NCBI RefSeq assembly: GCF_042646425.1
Contig: NZ_JBHRTR010000015.1
Coordinates: 203,390 to 267,389, forward strand
From: Marinibaculum pumilum
GTDB lineage: Bacteria > Pseudomonadota > Alphaproteobacteria > Ferrovibrionales > Ferrovibrionaceae
Length of the DNA stretch: 64,000 nucleotides
Direction of reading: 5' to 3'
Shown here: in pieces, positions 34,073 to 42,890 of the stretch
Numbering within the stretch: position 1 is the first letter of the stretch
Layout: each line of letters opens with the position of its first letter
The notes under the pieces: generated by a model
What the model saw: the letters and a program-made list of their open reading frames with translations, nothing else
Databases searched by the model: none
Told to the model about the DNA's origin: nothing
Program-made: the position numbers and the translations under genes

Positions 34073-36043
34073 TCAGACGTCGATGGCGTCGAGGTCGACG
34101 AAGGCGGCATTGTCCTGGATGAAACGATAGCGCAGCTCCGGCTTGCGGCCCATCAGCTCCTCGACGATGCGCGCGGTATGGCCGTTGGCGTCGTTCGGCA
34201 CCTCCACCTTCAGCAGGGTGCGCTTCGACGGGTCCATCGTCGTCTCCTTCAGCTGGCCGACCGGCATCTCGCCCAGGCCTTTGAAGCGGCTGATATCGAC
34301 CTTCTGCTTGCCCTTGAACGTGGTCTTCAGATGCTCGTTGCGGTGCGCGTCGTCGCGGGCATAGACCACCGTGCCGCCGGCGCTGAGGCGGTAGAGCGGC
34401 GGCTGCGCCAGGTAGAGATGGCCGTCGCGGACAAGGCCGGGAATTTGGGTGAAGAAATAGGTCATCAGCAGCGAGGCGATATGCGCGCCGTCGACATCGG
34501 CGTCGGTCATGATGATCACCTTGTCGTAGCGCAGATCCTCTTCCCGGTAGGCGGCCCCGGTGCGGCAGCCCAGCGCCTGCATCAGGTCGGACAGCTCCTG
34601 GTTGGCGGAGAGCTTGCCGGCATTGGCGGAGGCGACGTTCAGGATCTTGCCGCGCAGCGGCAGCACCGCCTGGAAATTGCGGTTGCGCGCCTGCTTGGCA
34701 CTGCCGCCGGCGCTGTCGCCCTCTACGATGAATAGCTCCGAGCCGTCGGCCGTGGTCTGCGAGCAGTCCGCCAGCTTGCCGGGCAGCCGGTGCTTGCGGG
34801 TCGCGGTGCGGCGGTTGACCTCGCGCTCCTGCTTGCGGCGCAGCCGTTCCTCGGCATTGGACAGGACGAAGCTCATCAGGTCCTGCGCCCGGTCCGGCGC
34901 GCCGCTCAGCCAATGCTCGAAATGGTCGCGGATCGCGTTCTCCACCAGCCGCGCCGCCTCGGCGCTGGCCAGCTTCTCCTTCGTCTGGCCCTGGAACTGC
35001 GGCTCGCGGATGAAGACGGACAGCAGGGCGACGGCGGAGCCCAGCACGTCCTCGGCGGTGATCTGCGCCGCCTTCTTCTGTCCCGTCATCTCGCCATAGG
35101 CCCGCAGGCCCTTCACCAGGGCGGCGCGTAGGCCGTTCTCGTGGGTGCCGCCTTCCGGCGTGGGCACGGTGTTGCAGTAGGACGAGAGCGAGCCTTCGCC
35201 TTCCGCCATCCAGCCGATGGCCCATTCGACCCGGCCCTCGCGCCCCTCCAGGGTGACCCGGTCGGCGAAGGGCTGCGGCAGCAGCTGCGGCCGGTCGGCC
35301 GTCGTCGCCGCCAGGAAGTCGGCGAGCCCGCCTGGAAAATGCAGCACCTCCTCCGCCGGGGTGTCGGCGGTGCGGGGCAGGCCTTCGTCGCAGGACCAGC
35401 GGATCTCCACCCCGGGGAACAGATAGGCCTTGGAGCGCGCCATACGGTACAGGCGGTCGGGGCGGAAGCGCGCGCTGGCGCCGAAGATCTCCGGGTCGGG
35501 GCGGAAGCGGACCAGAGTGCCGCGCCGGTTCGCCACGCTGCCGACCTTCACCGCCGGGCCCTGCGGCACGCCGCGGGAATAGTCCTGCCGCCACAGGGTG
35601 CGCTCGCGCGCGACCTCGACCGTCACATGCGACGACAGGGCGTTCACCACCGACACGCCGACGCCGTGCAGCCCGCCGGCGGTCGAATAGACCTTGTCGC
35701 TGAACTTTCCGCCGGCATGCAGGGTGGTCATGATGACCTCCAGCGCCGACTTGTCCGGGAACTTCGGATGCGGATCGACCGGGATGCCGCGGCCGTTGTC
35801 GGTGACCGTCAGCTCGCCGTCGGCGGCCAGCGATACCTCGATGCGGGAGGCATGGCCGGCTACAGCTTCGTCCATCGCATTGTCCAGCACCTCGGCGAAC
35901 AGGTGGTGCAGGGCGCGGTCGTCGGTGCCGCCGATATACATCCCGGGGCGGCGGCGGACCGGTTCCAGCCCTTCGAGAACCTCGATATCCTGGGCGGAAT
36001 AGCCTTGCAGCTTGGCCGCGGGGTCGTTGAAGAGATCGTTCAT
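34073..36043 (-). CDS. parE: DNA topoisomerase IV subunit B
   Basis: A 656-residue ATPase subunit of the ParC2E2 topoisomerase that decatenates daughter chromosomes. The GHKL ATPase motifs are LDNAMDEAVAGHA, TDNGRGIPVDPHP and the ATP lid GGLHGVGVSVVNALSS. The TOPRIM signature EGDSAGGSAKQARNR and the acidic DADVDGAHI are present. The C-terminal QLKETTMDPSKRTLLKV is the classical GyrB/ParE end. Length and the absence of a GyrB-type insertion favour ParE over GyrB. ATG 36043 is preceded by only a weak ribosome site. It is divergent from the thioesterase gene. Confidence 0.95.
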   Translation of the reverse strand: MNDLFNDPAAKLQGYSAQDIEVLEGLEPVRRRPGMYIGGTDDRALHHLFAEVLDNAMDEAVAGHASRIEVSLAADGELTVTDNGRGIPVDPHPKFPDKSALEVIMTTLHAGGKFSDKVYSTAGGLHGVGVSVVNALSSHVTVEVARERTLWRQDYSRGVPQGPAVKVGSVANRRGTLVRFRPDPEIFGASARFRPDRLYRMARSKAYLFPGVEIRWSCDEGLPRTADTPAEEVLHFPGGLADFLAATTADRPQLLPQPFADRVTLEGREGRVEWAIGWMAEGEGSLSSYCNTVPTPEGGTHENGLRAALVKGLRAYGEMTGQKKAAQITAEDVLGSAVALLSVFIREPQFQGQTKEKLASAEAARLVENAIRDHFEHWLSGAPDRAQDLMSFVLSNAEERLRRKQEREVNRRTATRKHRLPGKLADCSQTTADGSELFIVEGDSAGGSAKQARNRNFQAVLPLRGKILNVASANAGKLSANQELSDLMQALGCRTGAAYREEDLRYDKVIIMTDADVDGAHIASLLMTYFFTQIPGLVRDGHLYLAQPPLYRLSAGGTVVYARDDAHRNEHLKTTFKGKQKVDISRFKGLGEMPVGQLKETTMDPSKRTLLKVEVPNDANGHTARIVEELMGRKPELRYRFIQDNAAFVDLDAIDV

Positions 36044-36181
36044 GAGCTATCGGCGCTTGCTATGGGGGGCGCTTGTACGGAGGCTCCCGCCGCCACGGGA
36101 CGGTGCGGGCGGGAGGCTGCGGGACCGCTGAGCGCGCCGCCGCAGAATCGGCATTATACCAGTGAAGGGAGCCAGCCAAGG

Positions 36182-36616
36182 ATGACAGATGCGCACGGTG
36201 CCGGCGCCGGGCAGGCCGAAGGGGGCGCGAACGCGTCGGGTCGGGGCGAGCCGGTGATCCGCACGGCGCCGATGCCGTCGGACTGCAACAACAATGGCGA
36301 CATCTTCGGCGGCTGGGTGCTGTCGCAGATGGACGTGGCAGGCGGAATCGTGGCCTCGCGGCGGGCGCGCGGCCGGGTGGTCACCGTTGCGATCACGGCG
36401 ATGCGATTCAACCAGCCGATCCGCGTGGGCGACGTGGTCAGCATCTACGGCCATGTCAGCAAGGTCGGCAAGACCTCGATCTCCGTGGAGCTGGAGACCA
36501 TCGTCACCCGCAAGCTGGATCCCGACGAGATCAAGGTGACCGAAGGCACCTTCGTCTTCGTCGCCATCGATTCCGACGGCCAGCCGCGGCCGGTCGAGGC
36601 GCAGGGGCAGACGTGA
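36182..36616 (+). CDS. Acyl-CoA thioesterase, YciA-like hotdog fold
   Basis: A 144-residue hotdog-fold acyl-CoA hydrolase. The YciA/BFIT-type signature is PSDCNNNGDIFGGWVLSQMD, where the Asp-containing NGDIFGG loop carries the catalytic residue. Other conserved segments are FNQPIRVGDVVSIYG and KVTEGTFVFVAID. The first 25 residues are a Gly/Ala-rich extension. The start at 36182 is chosen because family similarity begins soon after and GGGAG lies upstream. The open frame further upstream lies opposite parE. The stop overlaps the ATG of the next gene (TGATG), so it is coupled to a secreted protein of unknown function. Confidence 0.92.
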   Translation: MTDAHGAGAGQAEGGANASGRGEPVIRTAPMPSDCNNNGDIFGGWVLSQMDVAGGIVASRRARGRVVTVAITAMRFNQPIRVGDVVSIYGHVSKVGKTSISVELETIVTRKLDPDEIKVTEGTFVFVAIDSDGQPRPVEAQGQT

Positions 36617-37221
36617 TGTCCGGGCAGGGCGGGCAGGGGCGCATTGCATCGCATCTGGCCATCGCGAGCCTGGTTCTGGCGGTCCTCCTGCTGGCCTGCG
36701 CCGGCGGCCGGCCGGCGCAGGCGGCGGAGGCCCTGCCGACCATGATGGCGGTGGACTGGCGGTTGATCTTCGACGGCGTGGTCGACGAGCAGGGCCGGGC
36801 GAGCGGCTTCTCGGCGCCCGGCGAGAACGGCTATCCGCGCGATTGCCGGGCGGGCGCCGAAAGCTGCCGCCAGGGCGCCTGCTGCAGCGGGCACTGCAAC
36901 GCCTGGGCCGACGGGCTCGCCTCTGCGGACCAGCCCTGGCTGGCGACGGTGCGCCTGCGGCAGGATTGTCGCAGCCCGTGGATCAGGGCGGATTCCAGCC
37001 GCACGATGTTCCCGACGGGCTGGCCGGACAGCAAGGTGAAGGCGGTTGTCGTGTCCGCCTACGATGCCGGCCGGTCGCTGCCCGCGCGGGGCGACCTGTG
37101 GTGCGGCTGTGCCGGCGACATGACCATCTTCGGCCGCCAGACCCAGGGCGTCATCACCGCCGCCTGGCCGTCCCCGGACCAGGCCTGCGGCTGCGAACAG
37201 GTGCCGCTGCATAAGCGGTGA
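36616..37221 (+). CDS. Cysteine-rich exported protein of unknown function
   Basis: A 201-residue predicted exported protein. Its hydrophobic N-terminus SLVLAVLLLACAGGRPAQA could be read either as a lipoprotein signal (LLAC) or as a type I signal ending in AQA. The mature part has ten cysteines, including a dense group in RDCRAGAESCRQGACCSGHC and the WCGCAG and ACGCEQ pairs. This implies several disulfides and periplasmic or extracellular location. No known domain is recognised. Translation is coupled to the upstream thioesterase (TGATG), which is unusual company for an exported protein. Confidence 0.75.
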   Translation: MSGQGGQGRIASHLAIASLVLAVLLLACAGGRPAQAAEALPTMMAVDWRLIFDGVVDEQGRASGFSAPGENGYPRDCRAGAESCRQGACCSGHCNAWADGLASADQPWLATVRLRQDCRSPWIRADSSRTMFPTGWPDSKVKAVVVSAYDAGRSLPARGDLWCGCAGDMTIFGRQTQGVITAAWPSPDQACGCEQVPLHKR

Positions 37222-37361
37222 ATGGCGGCCGGCACCGCCGGCACAAAAATATTGCCGTGCCGGGTCCTTGTGCGGCGGGGCGAGTCTGACGATTTGGAGG
37301 AACGGACCGGTCCGGGCGCCGCCAGGTCGCGGCGCTGCCGGTGCGTGGGGGTGGCATATCG

Positions 37362-37766
37362 ATGCGCCAGTGGCGCTTCGTCGACGGATGGACCGCAGGA
37401 CTGACGGCCGCGCTCGCGGCACTGCTCCTGCTGCTGCCCATTATGCTCCTGCCGGCCGCAGCGGCCGGCCCGGAGGACCTGCCGGCCTTGCAGGACAGCG
37501 CCGGGCTGACGCCGTTCGATTCCCCCCGCGACCAGGATGCCGTCCGCACCGCAGCGCATGTCGGGGCCCTGGGCCGTGCCGGTCAGGACAGGTCGCGGCC
37601 GGGCGGCCCTGGCGGCGACAGGGATCCGGAATCGGCGGCCGTGATGCCCGCCGTGCCGGGACCGGCCGCGCACGGTAGCTTCCTGGCGCAGCCCTGTGCC
37701 GGCGAACGCCCGGGCGGTCCGCTGCGGTCGACCCTCCGGCAGCGCAGCCCGCCGTTCGGGGCCTGA
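37362..37766 (+). CDS. Small exported hypothetical protein
   Basis: A 134-residue frame beginning MRQWRFVDGWTAGLTAALAA with a strong hydrophobic segment (LAALLLLLPIMLLPAAAAG) that would serve as a signal peptide. The rest is Pro/Gly/Arg-rich and without recognisable domain. It ends 102 bp before secDF on the same strand. The C-terminal half has composition typical of non-coding GC-rich frames, so the true gene could be shorter or absent. Confidence 0.45.
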   Translation: MRQWRFVDGWTAGLTAALAALLLLLPIMLLPAAAAGPEDLPALQDSAGLTPFDSPRDQDAVRTAAHVGALGRAGQDRSRPGGPGGDRDPESAAVMPAVPGPAAHGSFLAQPCAGERPGGPLRSTLRQRSPPFGA

Positions 37767-37868
37767 CGGTCTGCGCCGTCGGCGGTGCCAGCCGGCGGCC
37801 CTCACGCACATCCCCGCATGTCCGCCGGCCCGGCGCTGCGCCGGGCCCGCATGGCCCGTCCGGATTCC

Positions 37869-40385
37869 ATGAAGATCTCCTTCTGGCGGCTTGCCGCCTA
37901 TGCCCTGCTCATCGTCTGCGGCCTGGCCGTGGGCGTTCCCGCCCTGCTCGGGCCCGCCGCCCTGCGCCACTGGCCCGACTGGCTGCCGCACCGTGCGCTC
38001 ACCCTCGGTCTCGACCTTCGGGGCGGCTCCTACCTCCTGCTCCGCCTGGACGGCACGCAACTGCGCGCCGACCTGCGCGACGATGCCGTGCAGCAGGCAC
38101 GGGACGCGCTGCGTGCGGCGGGGCTGCAGGCCCGGACCGTCACCGCCGGGACCGACGGCGCGACGATCGTCCTGACGGACGGAGCGGCCGCCGCTGCCGC
38201 CCGGACGGCCCTGGCGCGCCAGCTGGGAGCCGGCGTCGAGGTCGCGGTGGCGCGCGGCGGCACTGAGGGGACGGCTGTGCTGGAGCTGCGTCTCGCCACC
38301 GCCGCCGTGGCGGAGCGGCAGGCCGATGCACTGGCGCAGAGCATCGAGATCCTGCGCCGGCGCCTCGACGAGATCGGCGTCGCCGAACCGAGCCTGCAGC
38401 GGGTCGGCGGCGACCGCATCATGGTGCAGCTGCCCGGCGTCGAGGATCCGGGGACCCTCCGCAGCCTGCTGGGAAGCACCGCCCGGCTCGCCTTCCACCT
38501 GGGCACGCCGCTGGCCGCCGGCGCACCTGCACCTGCCGGGCTGAAGGTGCTGCCGGGCGTGGAGAGCGGCTCGCGCTACGCGGTGGTGCCGCGCCCTGCG
38601 CTGCTGGGCGAGCGGCTGCGCAACGCCACGGCGGGATTCGACCAGCAGATGGGCCAGCCCGTCGTCTCCTTCCAGCTCGACAGGGCGGGGGCGCAGCAGT
38701 TCGCCAGGCTGACGCAGCAGCATCTCGGCCGGCCCCTGGTGGTGGTGCTGGACGACAGGGTGCTCAGCGCGCCGGTGATCCGGGAACCGATCCTGGACGG
38801 CAGCGGGCAGATCAGCGGCGGTTTCAGCTTCCGTGAGAGCAGCCAGCTGGCAGCGCTGCTGCGGGCCGGCGCGCTGCCGGTGCCGCTTGAAGTGGAGGAG
38901 GCCCGCACCGTCGGTGCCGAGCTGGGGGAGGATTCCATCGCCCTCGGCGCCTGGAACGGGGCGGCCGGCTTCCTGCTGGTCTGCGGCGCAATGGCCTGGC
39001 TCTACGGGCGCTGGGGGCTGGCAGCCAGTGCCGCACTCGCCGTCAACGCCGTCCTGACCATCGCCGCCATGACCCTGCTCGGTGCCACCCTGACCCTGCC
39101 GGGGATCGCCGGCATGATCCTGGGACTGGGACTGGCCGTGGACGCCAATGTCCTGATCAACGAGCGGGTGCGCGAGGAGAGCCGCCGCGGCAGCGGCGCC
39201 GCGACGGCCTTGCAGGCCGGCTTCTCGCGGGCCTACCGGACGGTGGTGGATTCCAACGTCACCACATTGCTGGCGATGCTGATGCTGTTCTGGTTCGGCA
39301 GCGGCCCGGTCCGGGGCTTTGCGGTCACCATGGCGATGAGCATCGGCATCTCGATGTTCACGGCGGTGACGGTCGTGATGGCGGCGATGTCGGCCAGCCT
39401 CCGGTTGTGGCCGCGGCGCCGGTTCGAGATCCGCCCCTTCCTGTCCCGCCGGCTGATCCCGCTGGAACCGCGCATCAGGTTCATGCGGGCCCGCTATCTG
39501 GGCCTGGCGGTGTCGCTGGTCCTGTCCCTGGCATCGCTTGCCCTGGTCGCGGCGCCGGGCCTGAACTACGGCATCGATTTCCGGGGCGGCACCCTGATCG
39601 AGGCGACGGCACCCCGGCCGCTGCCGCTGCCGGAGCTGCGGACCGGGCTGTCGGCCCTCGGCCTCGGCGATGTCGGCCTGCAGCAGTTCGGCGACGGCCG
39701 CACCGTTCAGGTCCGCTTCGAGGATCGACCCGGCGGGCCGGCAGCGCAGGAAGCCATGATCGCCCAGGCCCGGCAGGCGCTGGCTGCCATTGCGCCGGAC
39801 AGCCGGGTCGACCGGGTGGAGGTGGTCGGGCCCCGGGTCAGTGCGGAACTCGTCCAGTCCGGCCTGCTGGCGGTGCTGTTCGCCGCAGCCGCGATCTTCG
39901 CCTATATCTGGCTGCGCTTTGAATGGCCGTTCGCCGTCGGCGCGGTGGTTACCTTGTGCCTCGACGTCACGAAGGTCCTGGGGCTGTTCGCGCTGACCGG
40001 TCTGGACTTCGGCCTGACGGCCGTTGTCGCGCTGCTCACCCTGATCGGCTACTCGATCAACGACAAGGTCGTCGTCTACGACCGGATGCGGGAGAACCTG
40101 CGTCTCTGCAAGGCGATGACCCTGCGCGAGGTGATCGACCTCTCGATCAACCAGACCCTGGCGCGCTCCCTCTACACCTCCGTCACCGCGCTGCTGGCAA
40201 TCCTGCCGCTTGCGGTCTGGGGCGGCCATGCGGTTCAGAGCTTCGCGATCCCCATGGCCTTCGGGATCGTGGTCGCCGCCAGCTCTTCGGTCTTCATCGC
40301 CGCGCCGATCCTGCTCTTCCTCGGCGACTGGCGCCGCCGCCGGCGGCCGGCTGCCGCCGCCCCGCTTGCCGCGGGCGCGTCCTGA
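37869..40385 (+). CDS. secDF: Fused protein translocase subunit SecDF
   Basis: About 838 residues combining SecD and SecF, the proton-driven accessory of the SecYEG translocon that pulls secreted proteins into the periplasm. The SecD half has TLGLDLRGGSYLLL after TM1, the P1 periplasmic domain, and the TM4-TM6 region with GMILGLGLAVDANVLINERV. The SecF half has YGIDFRGGTLIEA and the matching GYSINDKVVVYDRMREN. Twelve transmembrane segments are expected. The start is placed at MKISFWRLAAYALL, because upstream in-frame ATGs (37818, 37851) yield an Arg/Pro-rich leader. None of these has a clear ribosome site. No yajC precedes it, in contrast to the usual yajC-secD-secF operon. Confidence 0.93.
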   Translation: MKISFWRLAAYALLIVCGLAVGVPALLGPAALRHWPDWLPHRALTLGLDLRGGSYLLLRLDGTQLRADLRDDAVQQARDALRAAGLQARTVTAGTDGATIVLTDGAAAAAARTALARQLGAGVEVAVARGGTEGTAVLELRLATAAVAERQADALAQSIEILRRRLDEIGVAEPSLQRVGGDRIMVQLPGVEDPGTLRSLLGSTARLAFHLGTPLAAGAPAPAGLKVLPGVESGSRYAVVPRPALLGERLRNATAGFDQQMGQPVVSFQLDRAGAQQFARLTQQHLGRPLVVVLDDRVLSAPVIREPILDGSGQISGGFSFRESSQLAALLRAGALPVPLEVEEARTVGAELGEDSIALGAWNGAAGFLLVCGAMAWLYGRWGLAASAALAVNAVLTIAAMTLLGATLTLPGIAGMILGLGLAVDANVLINERVREESRRGSGAATALQAGFSRAYRTVVDSNVTTLLAMLMLFWFGSGPVRGFAVTMAMSIGISMFTAVTVVMAAMSASLRLWPRRRFEIRPFLSRRLIPLEPRIRFMRARYLGLAVSLVLSLASLALVAAPGLNYGIDFRGGTLIEATAPRPLPLPELRTGLSALGLGDVGLQQFGDGRTVQVRFEDRPGGPAAQEAMIAQARQALAAIAPDSRVDRVEVVGPRVSAELVQSGLLAVLFAAAAIFAYIWLRFEWPFAVGAVVTLCLDVTKVLGLFALTGLDFGLTAVVALLTLIGYSINDKVVVYDRMRENLRLCKAMTLREVIDLSINQTLARSLYTSVTALLAILPLAVWGGHAVQSFAIPMAFGIVVAASSSVFIAAPILLFLGDWRRRRRPAAAAPLAAGAS

Positions 40386-40409
40386 ACCGATCGGGCGGGC
40401 GACGAAAAA

Positions 40410-40435
40410 GGCGGCCCGGCTGGTGCCGGGCCGCC
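40410..40435 (-). terminator. Intrinsic terminator for glnA
   Basis: A perfect 11-bp stem GGCGGCCCGGC/GCCGGGCCGCC with loop TGGT. Read on the minus strand it is followed by TTTTTCG, the correct orientation to end glnA transcription. It lies between the convergent secDF and glnA genes. Confidence 0.8.
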
Positions 40436-40452
40436 TCTGTCGCGCAGGCGAT

Positions 40453-40516
40453 GCGCCGCCCCTGGGAACGCAGGGGGCGGCGCCGCGCCGCCCCTGGGAA
40501 CGCAGGGGGCGGCGCC
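40453..40516. repeat. Perfect 32-bp tandem duplication carrying a hairpin
   Basis: A 32-bp unit (GCGCCGCCCCTGGGAACG followed by CAGGGGGCGGCGCC) is present twice in immediate succession, plus six bases of a third. Each unit holds a strong hairpin (CCGCCCCTG/CAGGGGGCGG). It sits in the 3' untranslated region of glnA, between its stop codon and the terminator. Confidence 0.9.
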
Positions 40517-40523
40517 GCGCCGG

Positions 40524-41933
40524 TCAGACGCTGTAGTACATCTGGAACTCGATCGGGTGCGGGGTGTGCTCGAAGTTGTACACCTCCTCCCACTTCAGCT
40601 CGAGATAGCCGTTGATGAAGTCGTCGGTGAAGACGTCGCCCTTCTTCAGGAAGTCGCGGTCCGCATCCAGCGCCTCCAGCGCGTCGCGCAGCGAGCCGCA
40701 GACCTGCGGCACGTTGGCCAGTTCCTCCGGCGGCAGGTCGTAGAGGTTCTTGTCCATCGGGTCGCCGGGATGGATCTTGTTCTCGATCCCGTCCAGGCCG
40801 GCCATCAGCATCGCCGAATAGGCGAGGTAGGGGTTGGCGGCCGGGTCGGGGAAGCGCACCTCGACCCGCTTGCCCTTCGGCGAGGCGGAGAAGGGAATGC
40901 GGCAGGAGGCGGAGCGGTTGCGGGCGGAATAGGCCAGCAGCACCGGCGCCTCGAAGCCCGGGATCAGGCGCTTGTAGGAGTTGGTCGACGGGTTGGTGAA
41001 GGCGTTCAGCGCGCGCGCATGCTTGATGATGCCGCCGATATAGTACAGCGCCGTCTCCGAGAGGTCGTTGTAGCCGGAACCCGCGAAGGTCGGCTTGCCG
41101 TCCTTCCAGATCGACTGGTGGACATGCATGCCGGAGCCGTTGTCGCCCTTGACCGGCTTCGGCATGAAGGTCGCCGTCTTGCCGTAGGAATGGGCGACGT
41201 TGTGGACGCAGTACTTGTAGATCTGCATCGCGTCGCCGCAGCTCAGCAGGGTGCCGAACATGATGCCCAGCTCATGCTGGCTCGGCGCCACCTCATGGTG
41301 ATGCTTCTCGGTCTTCACGCCCATCTCGCGGATGGTGGTGAGCATCTCCGAGCGCAGGTCCTGGCCGTGGTCGACCGGCGCGACCGGGAAATAGCCGCCT
41401 TTCACCGCTGGCCGGTGGGCCGGGTTGCCGCCCTCGTAGGACTTGTTGGAATTGTACGGTCCTTCCATGTCGTCGAGCACCACCGAGGTCTCGTTCATCG
41501 CGACCTTGAAGCGGACATCGTCGAACACGAAGAACTCGGCTTCCGGGCCGAAATAGGCGGTGTCGCCGATCCCGGTATAGCCCAGATAGGCCTGCGCCTT
41601 CTTCGCGATGCCGCGCGGGCAGCGCTCATAGGGCTCGTTGGTCAGGGGCTCCAGCACGTCGCAGAACAGCACCAGGGTGGTCTGCGCCATGAAGGGGTCC
41701 AGGACGGCGGTGGTCAGGTCCGGCATCAGGGTCATGTCGGACTCGTTGATCACCTTCCAGCCGGCGATCGACGAGCCGTCGAACATGATGCCCTCGACCA
41801 GGTGCTCCTCTTCCAGGTAGGTCGCGTCCAGGGCGACGTGCTGCCACTTGCCCCGCGGATCGGTGAAGCGGAAGTCGATGAACTTCACCTCCTTGTCCTT
41901 GATCATCTTCAGCACGCTGCTGGCATCGGACAT
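40524..41933 (-). CDS. glnA: Glutamine synthetase, type I
   Basis: This 469-residue dodecameric GS-I makes glutamine from glutamate, ammonia and ATP. Signatures are FDGSSIAGWKVINESDM, GPEAEFFVFDD, HHHEVAPSQHELGIMFG, the ATP-binding KPVKGDNGSGMHVHQS, and the adenylylation site in KNLYDLPPEELANV, the target of GlnE encoded at 1513-4485. The start is MSDASSVLKMIKDKEVKFIDF at 41933, after a GGGAGAG ribosome site. A frame start five codons upstream is less likely. It is 217 bp downstream of glnB, the usual alphaproteobacterial order, and is followed by a duplicated hairpin and a strong terminator. Confidence 0.98.
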   Translation of the reverse strand: MSDASSVLKMIKDKEVKFIDFRFTDPRGKWQHVALDATYLEEEHLVEGIMFDGSSIAGWKVINESDMTLMPDLTTAVLDPFMAQTTLVLFCDVLEPLTNEPYERCPRGIAKKAQAYLGYTGIGDTAYFGPEAEFFVFDDVRFKVAMNETSVVLDDMEGPYNSNKSYEGGNPAHRPAVKGGYFPVAPVDHGQDLRSEMLTTIREMGVKTEKHHHEVAPSQHELGIMFGTLLSCGDAMQIYKYCVHNVAHSYGKTATFMPKPVKGDNGSGMHVHQSIWKDGKPTFAGSGYNDLSETALYYIGGIIKHARALNAFTNPSTNSYKRLIPGFEAPVLLAYSARNRSASCRIPFSASPKGKRVEVRFPDPAANPYLAYSAMLMAGLDGIENKIHPGDPMDKNLYDLPPEELANVPQVCGSLRDALEALDADRDFLKKGDVFTDDFINGYLELKWEEVYNFEHTPHPIEFQMYYSV

Positions 41934-42150
41934 GCTCTTCTCTCCCAAGTAGTGCCGTTACAGTGCATGAACGGGGAAACTGTTGCGGTTGCGCTCCGGC
42001 CCCGGCGGGCCGGCGTCCAGTGGCGTGCGGTCTTCGGCGCATGGCCTTCGGACGCGGTGGCCCCGGGGCGGGTCGCAAACCTGGCTGCCGCGCCGTCCCC
42101 ACTTCGGCGGCAGCTGACCGGGACCTGCCCGGTCGCAATAGCATCTGACG

Positions 42151-42489
42151 TCAGATCGCGCTCGCGCCCTTTTCGCCGGTGCGGATGCGGATCGCCTCGT
42201 CGACGGTGGACACGAAGATCTTGCCGTCGCCGATCCGGCCGGTGCGGGCGGCTTCCATGATCGCCTCGATCGCCCGGTCGACCAGATCGTCCTCCAGCAC
42301 GATCTCTACCTTCACCTTCGGCAGGAAATCTACAACGTACTCCGCACCCCGATAGAGTTCCGTATGCCCCTTCTGGCGGCCGAACCCCTTGGCCTCCATG
42401 ACAGTGATGCCCTGGAGGCCGATCTCGTGGAGCGCTTCCTTCACTTCGTCCAGCTTGAACGGTTTGATAATCGCTTCGATTTTTTTCAT
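42151..42489 (-). CDS. glnB: Nitrogen regulatory protein P-II
   Basis: This 112-residue trimeric PII signal protein integrates 2-oxoglutarate, ATP/ADP and glutamine status and controls GlnE, NtrB and other targets. The uridylylation tyrosine Y51 lies in the T-loop (GHTELYRGAEYVVDFLPK). The B- and C-loop signatures TGRIGDGKIFVSTVDEAIRIRTGE are complete. The proximity to glnA supports GlnB over GlnK, as no amtB is nearby. ATG 42489 has only a weak ribosome site. A sigma-54-type promoter candidate lies about 155 bp upstream. Confidence 0.97.
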   Translation of the reverse strand: MKKIEAIIKPFKLDEVKEALHEIGLQGITVMEAKGFGRQKGHTELYRGAEYVVDFLPKVKVEIVLEDDLVDRAIEAIMEAARTGRIGDGKIFVSTVDEAIRIRTGEKGASAI

Positions 42490-42643
42490 CTGTCCGGTCT
42501 GTCTCGTGTGCGTGGCCGACGTCGCATTCGGGAAGGCGGCGTAACTGCGCGGCCGGTCCGCGGCCAGCCGCCGAAACAGCCGTGTCGCCTGGGCCGGTAC
42601 CGCAGCTTCGCTGGGAAGGCGCGGCAGCGCTCCACCGCGGGTA

Positions 42644-42660
42644 CGCACAGGGCGTGCCAA
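42644..42660 (-). promoter_or_regulatory. Sigma-54 (-24/-12) promoter candidate for glnB
   Basis: Read on the minus strand: TTGGCACG, four bases, GTGCG. The -24 element matches the established TTGGCACG consensus in all eight positions. The -12 element keeps the TGC core of TTGCW but has G in its first position. Spacing is correct. Transcription would start near 42632, giving a leader of about 145 nt for glnB, consistent with NtrC control of glnBA. Confidence 0.6.
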
Positions 42661-42861
42661 GACGGCGGCCCGCCATCGGCGGCGCGGGATCCCGCGCCTT
42701 TTCCGCATGACGTCCCGGCGGCACCCGTGCCCCCGGCCCGACAGGGGTGACATCTGCACAGCAATTGGGCAAGCCGCTGATCGGAAATGCATCGCCGGTG
42801 CCGGCGGCAGCCGCCCATTTCCTGGGCACGGCCTGCAGGGCGCAGGGCATGCCCGGACCAC

Positions 42862-42890
42862 TTGACCGGTCGGGGTGGCGGCATTACAAC
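42862..42890 (+). promoter_or_regulatory. Sigma-70 promoter for tRNA-His
   Basis: TTGACC and TACAAC are separated by exactly 17 bp, 44 bp upstream of the mature tRNA end. This is close to the housekeeping consensus in both hexamers. Confidence 0.65.

Noticed and set aside
36084..36115. Inverted repeat CTCCCGCC/GGCGGGAG between parE and the thioesterase gene
   Set aside because: Short GC-only arms and a 16-nt loop are expected by chance in this base composition, with no supporting features.
37059..40229. 1056-codon minus-strand frame opposite secDF
   Set aside because: It is antisense to a clear SecDF coding sequence and is Gln/Gly/Arg-rich with no domains.
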